Shown piece after piece: positions 1 through 8,478 of a DNA stretch of 64,000 nt. The position numbers were made by a program, and so were the translations under genes. This DNA is from Sulfurovum xiamenensis (GTDB lineage: Bacteria; Campylobacterota; Campylobacteria; Campylobacterales; Sulfurovaceae). Within the stretch, counting starts at the first letter, position 1, and each line of letters begins with the position of its first letter. The notes under the pieces were generated by a model. That model saw only the letters and a list, made by a program, of their open reading frames with translations, did no database searches and was not told the DNA's origin. The stretch lies in contig NZ_JAQIBC010000002.1 of NCBI RefSeq assembly GCF_030347995.1, forward strand, positions 1 through 64,000, in the 5' to 3' direction.

Positions 1-27
1 GAGGTTCGAGTCCTCTCATCCGCACCA
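1..27 (+). tRNA. 3' end of a tRNA, cut by the window edge
   Basis: The first bases show a T-arm (GAGG, TTCGAGT loop, CCTC), then the 3' acceptor strand CATCCGC, discriminator A and an encoded CCA. The matching 5' acceptor strand would be GCGGATG, which is common in bacterial tRNA-Leu, but the anticodon is outside the window so the identity is only a guess. The tRNA class itself is well supported. Confidence 0.85.
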
Positions 28-245
28 CTTAATTTAATCAACCTTCTTATACTCCCCTAAAACACATACTTTCAGACTAACCAATTTTTAACTCTGCCAA
101 ATTTATCCTTTGCTTCATCTATTATTATGTTTCATTTGATATAGTGGCGAACAAAGATGAAGATTTGAGTAAGCAGCTGGATTAACTATAGAGACGGCTG
201 TTGTAATATGAAAATGTCTGTACGTTTTTAAAAGAAGGAAAATCT

Positions 246-1955
246 ATGAAAGATACAAACAATACCTCTGCAACGGTAGAGACGCTCGAAGATCTTGCAG
301 CGTTGGTGGATTATTCACTCATGGAGACGTTAAACACTGATCCAGAGGCAACTTCAGACGGAGTTGATCACACACCGCGACAAGTCTTCTCTGGACATTA
401 TGTCCCTGTGAACCCTACACCTATCGAAGAGCCTGTGTACATTGCGCACAGTGAGAACTTCTTTCACGAACTTGGTTTTAGCGACGCTCTGGCAACATCA
501 GAGGATTTTATCCGTATGTTCTCCGGCGATAGCTCGCAGCTGCCAGAACCGATGAGTCGTATGGGTTGGGCTACAGGCTATGCACTTTCCATTTATGGCT
601 CCGAATACTATGAGCAGTGTCCATTTGGAACAGGTAATGCATATGGTGACGGTCGCGCCATTTCCATCCTCGAAGCGGTGATCAACGGGAATCGATGGGA
701 GATGCAGCTTAAAGGTGGCGGTAGAACACCTTACTGCAGGGGTGCTGATGGTCGTGCCGTCTTGCGTTCAAGTATTCGTGAGTTTTTGGCACAAGAGCAT
801 ATGCATGCCCTGGGTGTGCCGACATCACGCTCTTTGAGTCTGTACACTTCAAAAACAGAGACAGTAAGGCGGCCATGGTTTACCAATGGATCGTACTCAA
901 GAGACCCTGAAGTGATGATCGAAGAGGCTGTTGCTATTACCACACGGGTTGCACCTTCTTTTCTACGGGTGGGTCAACTCGAACTTTTCGGACGGCGTGC
1001 ACGTAAAAAGGAGCATCCAAAAACGATCAAAGAGCTTGAACAGATTGTGTTACACCTGATCGATCGTGAGTACAGTGAGGTCATTGATGTAAATTTACCT
1101 CTCCAAGAAAAAGTGATCCTGCTAGCAAAAGCGTTCCGAAGTCGACTCACTGCACTGGTGGCAAACTGGATACGCGTGGGCTACTGCCAGGGGAATTTTA
1201 ATAGTGACAATTGTGCCGCAGGTGGATTTACTCTTGATTATGGACCATTTGGATTTATCGATATGTTTGACCCGAGATATCAGCCATGGACGGGTGGCGG
1301 TGTTCACTTCTCATTTCTCAATCAGCCGCAAGCTGCCGAGCGTAACTTTTCTATGTTCTGCCTGGCGTTGAAACCACTGCTGGCGTCGAATCAGGATGCT
1401 CTGGATCAATTAGATGAGATAAGAGAGGGCTTTCCTCAAGTCATGCAGGGTCAAATGATAAAGATGTGGGCTTCCAAGCTTGGACTAGAAACCTTTGATG
1501 CATCACTTTTCAATGAACTTGTAAAACTGATGATAGAAACCTCTGTCGATTATACGATCTTCTTTCGCGAGCTCTCTACGGTCCCTGAGGATATCTCTCC
1601 ACTCACTAAAAGCTTTTACGGTGACGCTGTACTCAATGAAAAGATTTTAAAAAGCTGGTCGGAGTGGCTGGAAAAATGGAGATCGCTCGTTGATGCCACG
1701 ACGAGCGAATCACGCGAAAATCTTTCTAAGCAAATGAAAGCCTTTAACCCAAAATACACTTTGCGAGAATGGTTTCTTGTGCCTGCCTATAAACAAGCCA
1801 CCAAGGGGGACTATACACTGATTAAAGAGTTGCAAGAAGTGATGACAAACCCATATGCTGAGCAATCTAAAGAGATAGAGGAAAAATATTATAGAGAAAA
1901 GCCCTCTGAGTTCTTTGAACTTGCCGGGATATCCCATGTCAGCTGTTCATCGTGA
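246..1955 (+). CDS. selO: Protein adenylyltransferase SelO (YdiU family)
   Basis: A 569-residue pseudokinase-fold protein of the SelO/YdiU family, whose characterised members transfer AMP to Ser/Thr/Tyr of target proteins during redox stress. The family core is clear: [20 protein letters not shown] with Lys156, the metal-binding region N319-S-D-N322, and DYGPFGF starting at Asp331. The protein ends in Cys-Ser-Ser; the Cys is where eukaryotic SelO carries selenocysteine. It has an N-terminal extension compared with E. coli YdiU (478 aa). The start has a good Shine-Dalgarno (AGAAGGA, about 7 nt upstream). It appears monocistronic, between the tRNA and a convergent membrane-protein gene. The usual His before NxDN is Gln here, which could affect activity. 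Confidence 0.93.
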   Translation: MKDTNNTSATVETLEDLAALVDYSLMETLNTDPEATSDGVDHTPRQVFSGHYVPVNPTPIEEPVYIAHSENFFHELGFSDALATSEDFIRMFSGDSSQLPEPMSRMGWATGYALSIYGSEYYEQCPFGTGNAYGDGRAISILEAVINGNRWEMQLKGGGRTPYCRGADGRAVLRSSIREFLAQEHMHALGVPTSRSLSLYTSKTETVRRPWFTNGSYSRDPEVMIEEAVAITTRVAPSFLRVGQLELFGRRARKKEHPKTIKELEQIVLHLIDREYSEVIDVNLPLQEKVILLAKAFRSRLTALVANWIRVGYCQGNFNSDNCAAGGFTLDYGPFGFIDMFDPRYQPWTGGGVHFSFLNQPQAAERNFSMFCLALKPLLASNQDALDQLDEIREGFPQVMQGQMIKMWASKLGLETFDASLFNELVKLMIETSVDYTIFFRELSTVPEDISPLTKSFYGDAVLNEKILKSWSEWLEKWRSLVDATTSESRENLSKQMKAFNPKYTLREWFLVPAYKQATKGDYTLIKELQEVMTNPYAEQSKEIEEKYYREKPSEFFELAGISHVSCSS

Positions 1956-1989
1956 TTTTCAATTATAGAAGGGACTGAATGCTTAATGG

Positions 1990-2643
1990 TTATGAACGTT
2001 CGCCATCAAGCCAATAAGCTACCCCTGCAAAGAGGAAGTACATTATAAGTGCTGATATCGCCAAGGATATTTCAGTGTTCCCAAAGGGTGGCCCAAATAT
2101 ATTAACGGCATTTACTAAGAGAAGGATCATTACGAATATACCCATGCCATATCTTCCTATGGGTGATCTTGCTGTAGTTCCACTCAGGTAGAGCCACAGT
2201 CCCCCGATCAAGAGGACTGCTTCAAGAGTATATGTTGCAATGGCATTGTTCCACAGTCCAAAACCAAGTTTGGTGGAGGTATTGCTCCAAAGTGGTAGAT
2301 CCGGTGTATGAACGATGAGGTCAAAAAACCAATGCGAAATTACAGCGATCCCCATTATCAGTGCAACTGATTTCTTTCCTGTAGACACAATTCGATACAA
2401 GATATAGATAAGACCCGCTAAAAGAATGGATGCAAGCAGACTGTGTGTGTAGGGCATATATTCCAGTTCAAAGTGAGTTGATTGAGTGAAATTTTCGATG
2501 ATATTGATTTTTTCTATCCCTAGAAGTACAAATGGGAAGAACAGGATGTCAACGAATTGTACCGCTAGGAACAACATTCCCAGTGAGGCGCTTTTCTCAA
2601 CCTTTTTCAGAGCAAAACATGCTGCATAGTGACCTATAAACAT
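1990..2643 (-). CDS. Membrane protein resembling YdjM/DUF457 family
   Basis: A 217-residue integral membrane protein with about six hydrophobic segments. Conserved-looking polar residues lie in the membrane plane: MFIGHYA at the N-terminus, YTHSLL near residue 88, and SHWFFDLIVHTPDLPL near residues 125-140. This His/Asp pattern resembles the DUF457 (YdjM-like, membrane-bound metal-dependent hydrolase) family. That match is by eye, and no function is established. The start follows a purine-rich AAGGAGAAGAGAG stretch. It is convergent with selO. Confidence 0.6.
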   Translation of the reverse strand: MFIGHYAACFALKKVEKSASLGMLFLAVQFVDILFFPFVLLGIEKINIIENFTQSTHFELEYMPYTHSLLASILLAGLIYILYRIVSTGKKSVALIMGIAVISHWFFDLIVHTPDLPLWSNTSTKLGFGLWNNAIATYTLEAVLLIGGLWLYLSGTTARSPIGRYGMGIFVMILLLVNAVNIFGPPFGNTEISLAISALIMYFLFAGVAYWLDGERS

Positions 2644-2744
2644 CTAACTCTCTTCTCCTTCTGGATTTACGTTCAAAATAAGTAATTTAAGAATCATTTG
2701 AGCATTTTTGATCGTTTTTCTGTCATTTGTCGGGCTTCATACTA

Positions 2745-3239
2745 TCATAGTCTAAAAAGTAGATAGATCAATAGTAGGGTTACGAGGCATGACAACACGG
2801 TCCTGATCTTGTTCCAACGATTCCAACGTACTTCGAACAATTCTCGGGCCGCTTTATATGTCGACTCACTTTCAGTGTGGAGATCTAGCATTTGTAACTT
2901 ATTGTTCAGCGGTACATTGATGGTGGCCGTTGGTAATTGGACACCGAAGAGATAGACAAATGCTGAGGAGATGATGAGAATGCTTCCAATGCTATCGAGT
3001 TCTCCTATGCCCAGTACAACCGAAGTGATCAGCACTAGAACTGAACCGACCCATACCAGCATGAATATCGGTTGATTATTTTGAATAACGCCATCGATCA
3101 CCTGAAAAGCACGGATAAACTCTTTGTCATTCAACTTTTTTATACCTGGCATCACTACGACGGCAAAAGCAAATAAAAATCCTGATACAAGAGAACACAG
3201 AAGCGTAGCCAATATCAATGTTATCTGAAATATTTCCAT
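2745..3239 (-). CDS. DUF1772-like membrane protein
   Basis: A 164-residue membrane protein with four predicted helices and a cytoplasmic-looking ELFEVRWNRWNKIRT stretch before the last helix. This is the layout of the DUF1772 (anthrone oxygenase-like) family. The start at 3239 (MEIFQITL) is chosen because AAGGA lies 8 nt upstream; an upstream in-frame ATG would add 13 charged residues and has no ribosome binding site. Function is unknown, and the family name rests on pattern only. Confidence 0.65.
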   Translation of the reverse strand: MEIFQITLILATLLCSLVSGFLFAFAVVVMPGIKKLNDKEFIRAFQVIDGVIQNNQPIFMLVWVGSVLVLITSVVLGIGELDSIGSILIISSAFVYLFGVQLPTATINVPLNNKLQMLDLHTESESTYKAARELFEVRWNRWNKIRTVLSCLVTLLLIYLLFRL

Positions 3240-3374
3240 GGGGCAATCCTTTTTCAGTGTACTATCTGACAGTCTCAAACCATTTATAAAGGAACAATGG
3301 CTCCAATCTACTCTATTGAAGGTTAACCAGTATATATAAAGTGTTTTATTATACTATGACACTACCTTGTGTGT

Positions 3375-3686
3375 TCATCGAAATGTAAAATGAAATATGA
3401 CTGAGATAAACAGAACAAGACCGATAAAACTCAAAAGAAAACCACCATAAAAACCACATTTCAGGGCAGTATACATAATATTATATGAATACCAATTCAG
3501 GCCCTCTGATAGTGTTAATTTTTCATTATTTAGCAATTTGGTATGAATTTTAACTCTCTTATCACTTATACCTTCTGTACCGATTGCATTTTCATGATTT
3601 TTTTTCTCAATATAATCTATTTCTCTTTTTTGTACCCAACAAAAATATGAAATTACCAATCCCACAATAATCAATGTCAATCCCAT
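3375..3686 (-). CDS. Small two-helix membrane protein, unknown
   Basis: 103 residues with a hydrophobic helix at each end (about 2-18 and 75-100) and a charged middle containing KREIDYIEKKN. AAAAGGA lies upstream of the ATG at a normal distance. I do not recognise a family. The DNA around it is very AT-rich, and the gene stands alone between two other minus-strand genes. Confidence 0.55.
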   Translation of the reverse strand: MGLTLIIVGLVISYFCWVQKREIDYIEKKNHENAIGTEGISDKRVKIHTKLLNNEKLTLSEGLNWYSYNIMYTALKCGFYGGFLLSFIGLVLFISVIFHFTFR

Positions 3687-3866
3687 GAGAATCCTTTTTA
3701 GTAATAGTACTTCATTGAATTGTATAAATATAGATTATATCTTAACATAATATTATTAGAATTATATTACATAGAGATCACTCTTTATATGTAGTGAATT
3801 TTAGTTGTTTATATCAATGAAAAATAGTAAGATGAAAATACAAAGTTTTATAGCTAGTAAAGAAGT

Positions 3867-3886
3867 CATGCCCAGAAGAGGGCATG
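3867..3886 (-). terminator. Hairpin terminator after the 44-aa peptide gene
   Basis: CATGCCC-agaaga-GGGCATG forms a perfect 7-bp GC-rich stem 46 nt beyond the stop codon of the small secreted-peptide gene. A TTTT run follows it on the plus strand; on the minus strand the tail is less T-rich. It probably ends the minus-strand transcript. Confidence 0.55.
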
Positions 3887-3932
3887 TTTTAAGGTCAGGT
3901 TATTACCCCGAGCATGGAAGGAGTCAGGATAA

Positions 3933-4067
3933 TTAAAATACCATATCCAAGTGAGGTGATGTTTCTGGAATATAGATACCTGCGTCATCATATGCTGCCA
4001 TGTGATGTGCTGAAGCTACCGATGCCAAACCTGCTACAAAAAGTAGTGCTATCATAATTTTTTTCAT
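3933..4067 (-). CDS. Small secreted peptide (44 aa) with signal sequence
   Basis: A 44-codon ORF starting MKKIMIALLFVAGLASVASA, a textbook Sec signal peptide with an A-x-A cleavage site. It leaves a mature peptide of about 24 residues that begins HHMAAYDDAG and ends SPHLDMVF. AAAGGA lies 8 nt before the ATG, and a GC-rich hairpin follows the stop. It is too short for standard ORF cut-offs. The mature part carries three His and four Asp/Glu, compatible with metal binding, but this is inference. I do not recognise a family. Confidence 0.75.
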   Translation of the reverse strand: MKKIMIALLFVAGLASVASAHHMAAYDDAGIYIPETSPHLDMVF

Positions 4068-4242
4068 ATTATTATTTCCTTTCTCTATTTAAAGATAAGG
4101 CAATGATAAAACAAAAGTGTGAAATAAGTATGAATAAACAAGATTTAACAATATACTCTTTTAGCAGATTGACGAAAATGTAAAGTCATTATATTTTAAG
4201 GCATTTAACCTAGTGTTTGAATCTCACTCTGTCCGCCATAAA

Positions 4243-4971
4243 TTATAATCGATTATCCATATGATCTTTGATAATAGCCATCATCTCATCCATTGCTTCA
4301 CCCGCTTTTTTCTGAATAAAATGCTCAAAGTACTCATCTATGTATGTATGAGGGGCAAATTTATTTGCAGTCTCCTGACGTTTGGGATCAATGAGAATTG
4401 AGTGTTTAAACTCTTTTGCAATGGGAACAATGTCGATCACAGTGCCGCTGGTACCAATAGCGATGAAAAGAGTACTATGCCGGATAGCCTCTTGGATGTG
4501 GCTGTACTCTGGTGCAGCTTCGCCAAACATAACAACATTATGTCGGACCCTTGTATTGCCACAATGCGGACAATGCTCATTGCCCTCTTGAGGTGCATAA
4601 CCAACATTAAATGTTTCTGTACAAGCTTCACATCGTAGATCAGTGAGTGTACCGTGAAGGTGGATCACATCTTTGGCACCCGCTTTCTCCATAAGGTTAT
4701 CTATATTTTGGGTGAGGTGGATGATTCTACCACGATAGTCATATTCAAGTTGGGCTAGCACCTTATGCGCAGGATTAGGCTCTTTAAATTCAAGATCACG
4801 TCTTCTTTCATTGTAAAAACGGGTAACATATTTGTGATCTTCAATCCACCCTTGCGTAGAGCAGACTTTCATGACATCGTGATTTTCCCAAAGACCATCA
4901 TGATCCCTAAAGGTATGGATGCCACTTTCGGCAGAGAGACCAGCACCGCTTAATATCATAATCTTTTTCAT
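4243..4971 (-). CDS. cobB: NAD-dependent protein deacylase, sirtuin (CobB)
   Basis: A 242-residue class III sirtuin that removes acyl groups from lysines using NAD+. It has the NAD-binding GAGLSAESGIHTFRD motif at residues 8-22, TQNIDNL, the catalytic His in HLHGTL, and a zinc ribbon of two Cys-x2-Cys pairs (CEAC, CPHC). The FYNERRRDL segment holds the Tyr-x2-Arg pair that marks desuccinylase/demalonylase-capable sirtuins such as E. coli CobB. The start at 4971 is preferred over the upstream ATG at 4986 because GAAGAGGG sits at the right distance only for the former. Monocistronic. Confidence 0.93.
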   Translation of the reverse strand: MKKIMILSGAGLSAESGIHTFRDHDGLWENHDVMKVCSTQGWIEDHKYVTRFYNERRRDLEFKEPNPAHKVLAQLEYDYRGRIIHLTQNIDNLMEKAGAKDVIHLHGTLTDLRCEACTETFNVGYAPQEGNEHCPHCGNTRVRHNVVMFGEAAPEYSHIQEAIRHSTLFIAIGTSGTVIDIVPIAKEFKHSILIDPKRQETANKFAPHTYIDEYFEHFIQKKAGEAMDEMMAIIKDHMDNRL

Positions 4972-5237
4972 GTTAACCCTCTTCATATTACTTTTTAATT
5001 ATACGACAATTCATAGAACGAAGTAAAGACAATGATCAGTATGATTGTGTCGTCATGAAAAAATATCGACTGTATAGTCATTTGGCAGAGTCTGAAAACC
5101 TGTATGTAATGTTTCCTATTGGTTCACTAGAATGATGCTACAATAAGTAAGAAGGTTAGACCTTAACAAGAGATATGGCTTGCTGAATCCTTCCAGGTTG
5201 ACAGGGCAAAAAATATTATGATTCAAGAGGATAAAAG

Positions 5238-6197
5238 ATGAAAAGGATATTAGTTACCGGTGCAACAGGTCAGCTCGGCTCTGAGCTCGTCCCTGTACTT
5301 AGAGATAAATATGGAAGAAACAATGTAGTTGCTGCGGGACACAGTAGGAAGCCGGACGATGTATTTATTGATTCCGGTCCTTATGAGATCATAGAGACGA
5401 CAGATTCCGAAGCCATCACAGCGCTTGTAAAAAAGTACAGCATTGATATCATCTACCATCTTGCAGCGCTTCTTTCGGCAAGAGCGGAAGAGAATCCCCA
5501 GCTTGCATGGGATGTTAATATGAATGGGCTCCAGACGGTTCTGGAAGTTGCCCGTCATCATCACTGCGCGCTCTTTTTCCCCAGTTCCATCGGGGCCTTC
5601 GGACCATCCACACCACCGGACAATACCCCTCAGGTGACCATCCAGCGCCCCAATACACTGTATGGTATTACAAAAGTGGCGGGTGAACTGCTTTGCGAAT
5701 ATTACGTTAAAAAGTATGATATGGATATCCGCGGGGTTCGATTCCCCGGTTTGATCTCCTATAAAACACCGCCGGGCGGAGGAACAACCGATTATGCCGT
5801 TGAGATCTTCTATGCTGCTGTAAAAAATGAACCCTACCGATGCTTTTTGAAAGAGGGAACCCGTCTGGACATGATGTACATGCCCGATGCCATTCGGGCG
5901 GTCGTGGAACTTATGGAGTCGGATGGGAGGATGCTAACTCACCGTAATGCTTACAATATTACAGCCATGAGTTTTACACCGGAGCAATTATATGCTACTA
6001 TTAAAAAAGAGCTGCCCCATTTCAGCATGACCTACGAAGTAGACCCACTAAGGCAGGCAATCGCCGACAGCTGGCCTCGTAAAATGAATGACAGCGCTGC
6101 AAGAGCCGAATGGGGCTGGCAGCCGGCATATGATATCGGATCGATGACAAAAGATATGATCGAACAGTTGAGAAAGGAGGGTTCCCATGTCACTTGA
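5238..6197 (+). CDS. tdh: L-threonine 3-dehydrogenase, SDR type
   Basis: A 319-residue short-chain dehydrogenase of the epimerase-like threonine dehydrogenase type. It oxidises L-threonine to 2-amino-3-oxobutyrate with NAD+. It has the Rossmann motif GATGQLGSE at residues 8-16, the catalytic Ser pair in FFPSSIGAFGP, and the YGITK catalytic Tyr/Lys. AGAGGA precedes the ATG. The next gene encodes the ligase that consumes its unstable product and overlaps it by 11 nt, which fixes the assignment. Wobble positions are markedly richer in G/C than in flanking genes, suggesting acquisition by transfer. Confidence 0.9.
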   Translation: MKRILVTGATGQLGSELVPVLRDKYGRNNVVAAGHSRKPDDVFIDSGPYEIIETTDSEAITALVKKYSIDIIYHLAALLSARAEENPQLAWDVNMNGLQTVLEVARHHHCALFFPSSIGAFGPSTPPDNTPQVTIQRPNTLYGITKVAGELLCEYYVKKYDMDIRGVRFPGLISYKTPPGGGTTDYAVEIFYAAVKNEPYRCFLKEGTRLDMMYMPDAIRAVVELMESDGRMLTHRNAYNITAMSFTPEQLYATIKKELPHFSMTYEVDPLRQAIADSWPRKMNDSAARAEWGWQPAYDIGSMTKDMIEQLRKEGSHVT

Positions 6198-7404
6198 AAA
6201 GCTTGAAATTCCTTTAAAGCAACAGTTGGAATCCATAGATGCAAAGGGTGTCAGTAAACGGCATGAAAAGATCATTACCGGGATCATGGAAGCCGAAGAT
6301 GGTTTCGGACCGAGGGTTACCCTTAGAGGGAATGGAGATAAGCCCTTCTTGCAGATGAATTCTAACAGTTACCTGGGCCTCTCAACAGATAAAGATGTCA
6401 TTGAAGCAGAGGAGGAGGCATCCCAGTTATTTGGAACCGGGCCGGGTGCCGTCCGCTTTATCAGCGGTACCTTTGCGCCACATGTGATACTCGAAAAGAA
6501 ACTGGCTACCTTCTGCGGTAGAGAAGCGGCCATGATCTTCAGTGCCGCCTATTCGGCCGTTATGGGTGTCCTCCCACAGCTTATTACAGAAGAAACGGTT
6601 GTCATCAGTGATGAACTGAACCACAACTGTATCATCAATGCTATCCGGCTGGCACACCCCACTGAAAAGACGGTATACAGGCACCTTGATATGGAAGATC
6701 TTGAAGGTGCAATCAAGAGATACTTGGGTAAATACAGACGAATGATCGTCGTTACCGACGGTATCTTCAGTATGCGGGGAGACCATGCACCCCTTAATGA
6801 GATCGTTGCAATCTGCAAAAGATATGAAGAAAAGTTTGAAGAGGGGATCATTACGGTAGTCGATGACTCACACGGTGTGGGAGCTTTCGGTAAAACCGGT
6901 CGGGGTACAGAGGAGGTGACAGGTATAAAAGTGGATATCCACATTGCAACCCTTGGAAAGGCACTCGGCGTCAATGGTGGCTATGTGGTTTCCAGTGAAA
7001 CCGTCATAGATTACCTAAGAGAGACAGCTCCCTTTTACATTTTTTCAAATTCTATAACTCCCTCTGAATCCGCAGCGGCCATTAAATCTCTTGATATCCT
7101 CGACAGCACCCATGGGCTGAAGTTACTCGAAAAGCTTCGCAGACTCACACGGCATCTTAAAGAGGGGCTAAAGGATCTTGGTTATGAGACCATACCAGGG
7201 GAGCATCCTATTATCCCTCTTATGATAAGGGACACCGAAAAGACTTCCAGACTTGTGAAGCATCTTTTTAAGCATGGTATTCTTGCCACAGGCCTTAACT
7301 TTCCAGTAGTTCCAAAGGGTGACGAGGAGATAAGGTTTCAGGTTTCTGCCAATCATACAGAAAAAGATATCGAGTACTTGTTGGGAGTTTTGAAGCGTTT
7401 TTAG
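6187..7404 (+). CDS. kbl: Glycine C-acetyltransferase (2-amino-3-ketobutyrate CoA ligase)
   Basis: A 405-residue PLP enzyme of the alpha-oxoamine synthase family. Visible are TGPGAVRFISGT (about residues 80-91), DDSHGVGAFG with the PLP-contacting Asp and His, and TLGKALGVNGGY with the PLP-lysine. It splits 2-amino-3-oxobutyrate with CoA to glycine and acetyl-CoA. AAAGGAGGG inside the end of tdh is its ribosome binding site, so the two are translationally coupled. The related products KAPA synthase and 5-aminolevulinate synthase are possible by family, but the tdh partner argues strongly for Kbl. Confidence 0.92.
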   Translation: MSLEKLEIPLKQQLESIDAKGVSKRHEKIITGIMEAEDGFGPRVTLRGNGDKPFLQMNSNSYLGLSTDKDVIEAEEEASQLFGTGPGAVRFISGTFAPHVILEKKLATFCGREAAMIFSAAYSAVMGVLPQLITEETVVISDELNHNCIINAIRLAHPTEKTVYRHLDMEDLEGAIKRYLGKYRRMIVVTDGIFSMRGDHAPLNEIVAICKRYEEKFEEGIITVVDDSHGVGAFGKTGRGTEEVTGIKVDIHIATLGKALGVNGGYVVSSETVIDYLRETAPFYIFSNSITPSESAAAIKSLDILDSTHGLKLLEKLRRLTRHLKEGLKDLGYETIPGEHPIIPLMIRDTEKTSRLVKHLFKHGILATGLNFPVVPKGDEEIRFQVSANHTEKDIEYLLGVLKRF

Positions 7405-7462
7405 TAATCGTAGTGACACAGAGAGAAGAATATTGATAAGACACATAAGGTATGAAGGATAA

Positions 7463-7470
7463 GGGGGGGG
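7463..7470. repeat. Intergenic G8 homopolymer tract
   Basis: Eight consecutive G lie about 60 nt after the kbl stop, in a 251-nt spacer with no supported gene. Long G/C tracts in Campylobacterota often mark phase-variable loci. Here a minus-strand hydrophobic ORF of 62 codons crosses it, but I see no convincing gene. Confidence 0.6.
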
Positions 7471-7655
7471 TTCCAATAGTTCCAATCCCTCACCATCCAC
7501 ATTGATTCATCAATAAAAATCAATATGCTCCAAATTATCCCTAAATCAATTAGACAAACTAACCTTATGAAAATAGCCAAATTATGCATGTATTATAAGG
7601 TTATATTTTATTACTCTCTACAATTAAGTATAATGATAAAATAAGGATAAAAAGT

Positions 7656-8222
7656 ATGTTGGAAGAATTTACATCACTTGTTTCACAATATGGTTTATGG
7701 ATTGTGTTTTTTGGTATGATGACTGAAGGAACCATTATGATCATTGTCTCTGGGATATTGTGTTATCTTGGGATGTTATCTTTAGAAGAGACCATACCTG
7801 TGGCTATATTCGGAGCACTTATAGGCGATCAGTTTTGGTACTTTGTAGGTAGATATTATGGTCAAAATATACTAAAGAAGTTTCCATTACTGCAACAAAG
7901 AATAAAAAAGCTTGAACATTCTGTAAAAAAACGGGGAAGCTGGCTAGCCTTCAGTGGGCGATTTATTTATAGTGGTGCGATACTATTTCCTGCAACACTG
8001 GGTACTTATAGGTATCTTCATAAAAAATTTACTCTTTTTAATACACTTGGTATCATAGTATGGAGTGTGTCAGGAATTTTATTAGGATACATATTGGGTA
8101 CAGGAGCAGAACACCTTTTTGGAAAAATTGAAAAGATCGAACAATTTATAGCACTTGTATTGATCATTATTTTTTTAGTTTGGATCATAAAGCCTTATTT
8201 TAATAGTAGAGAAAAAGTTTGA
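7656..8222 (+). CDS. DedA/VTT-domain membrane protein
   Basis: 188 residues with the DedA (SNARE-associated/VTT) fold layout: re-entrant helices around TEGTIMIIVSG and GALIGDQFWYFVGRYYG, then a GRF motif and C-terminal helices. Family members act in membrane lipid (C55-P or phospholipid) translocation and envelope homeostasis. The second motif reads GRFIYSGAILFPATLG, lacking the extra Arg and the VP seen in typical GRFIPGVRTFVP, so it is a divergent member. AAGGA lies 8 nt before the ATG. Monocistronic. Confidence 0.82.
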   Translation: MLEEFTSLVSQYGLWIVFFGMMTEGTIMIIVSGILCYLGMLSLEETIPVAIFGALIGDQFWYFVGRYYGQNILKKFPLLQQRIKKLEHSVKKRGSWLAFSGRFIYSGAILFPATLGTYRYLHKKFTLFNTLGIIVWSVSGILLGYILGTGAEHLFGKIEKIEQFIALVLIIIFLVWIIKPYFNSREKV

Positions 8223-8320
8223 AATAGTTTTGATTTTTCATGGAATCAGGAAATAGGAGTCTTCTCTTTGTTTTTTTCCTACCGTTAACATTTTACCCGT
8301 ATAAAAGTTCCAAGTCGTAC

Positions 8321-8350
8321 TTGACTTTTTTTCTTCTGATTAGTTATGAT
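8321..8350 (+). promoter_or_regulatory. Sigma70-type promoter for the acyl-CoA synthetase
   Basis: TTGACT at 8321-8326 and TATGAT at 8345-8350 are separated by 18 nt, about 130 nt upstream of the start codon. This is one of the few places in the window with both boxes recognisable. Confidence 0.45.
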
Positions 8351-8478
8351 GAGTAAAAGCGACTTTATATGACAGCCACTAAAAAATGAGGTTATGTGGA
8401 TGGAACGATCATTCTTTTTTTACTTCTATTCTTGTACTTTTCTTTGGAACATCTTCTCCGATCAAAAAGGAGAGATAG

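Noticed and set aside
28..245. Attachment site or integrated element beside the tRNA
   Set aside because: No integrase, no repeated tRNA 3' end and no element genes are visible.
5055..5140. Possible 26-codon ORF (MKKYRLYSHL) before tdh
   Set aside because: No Shine-Dalgarno, no terminator, and it ends just before the tdh promoter; likely chance.
7401..7589. 62-codon hydrophobic frame on the minus strand after kbl
   Set aside because: It crosses the G8 tract and the kbl stop, lacks a ribosome binding site, and reads like AT-rich noise.
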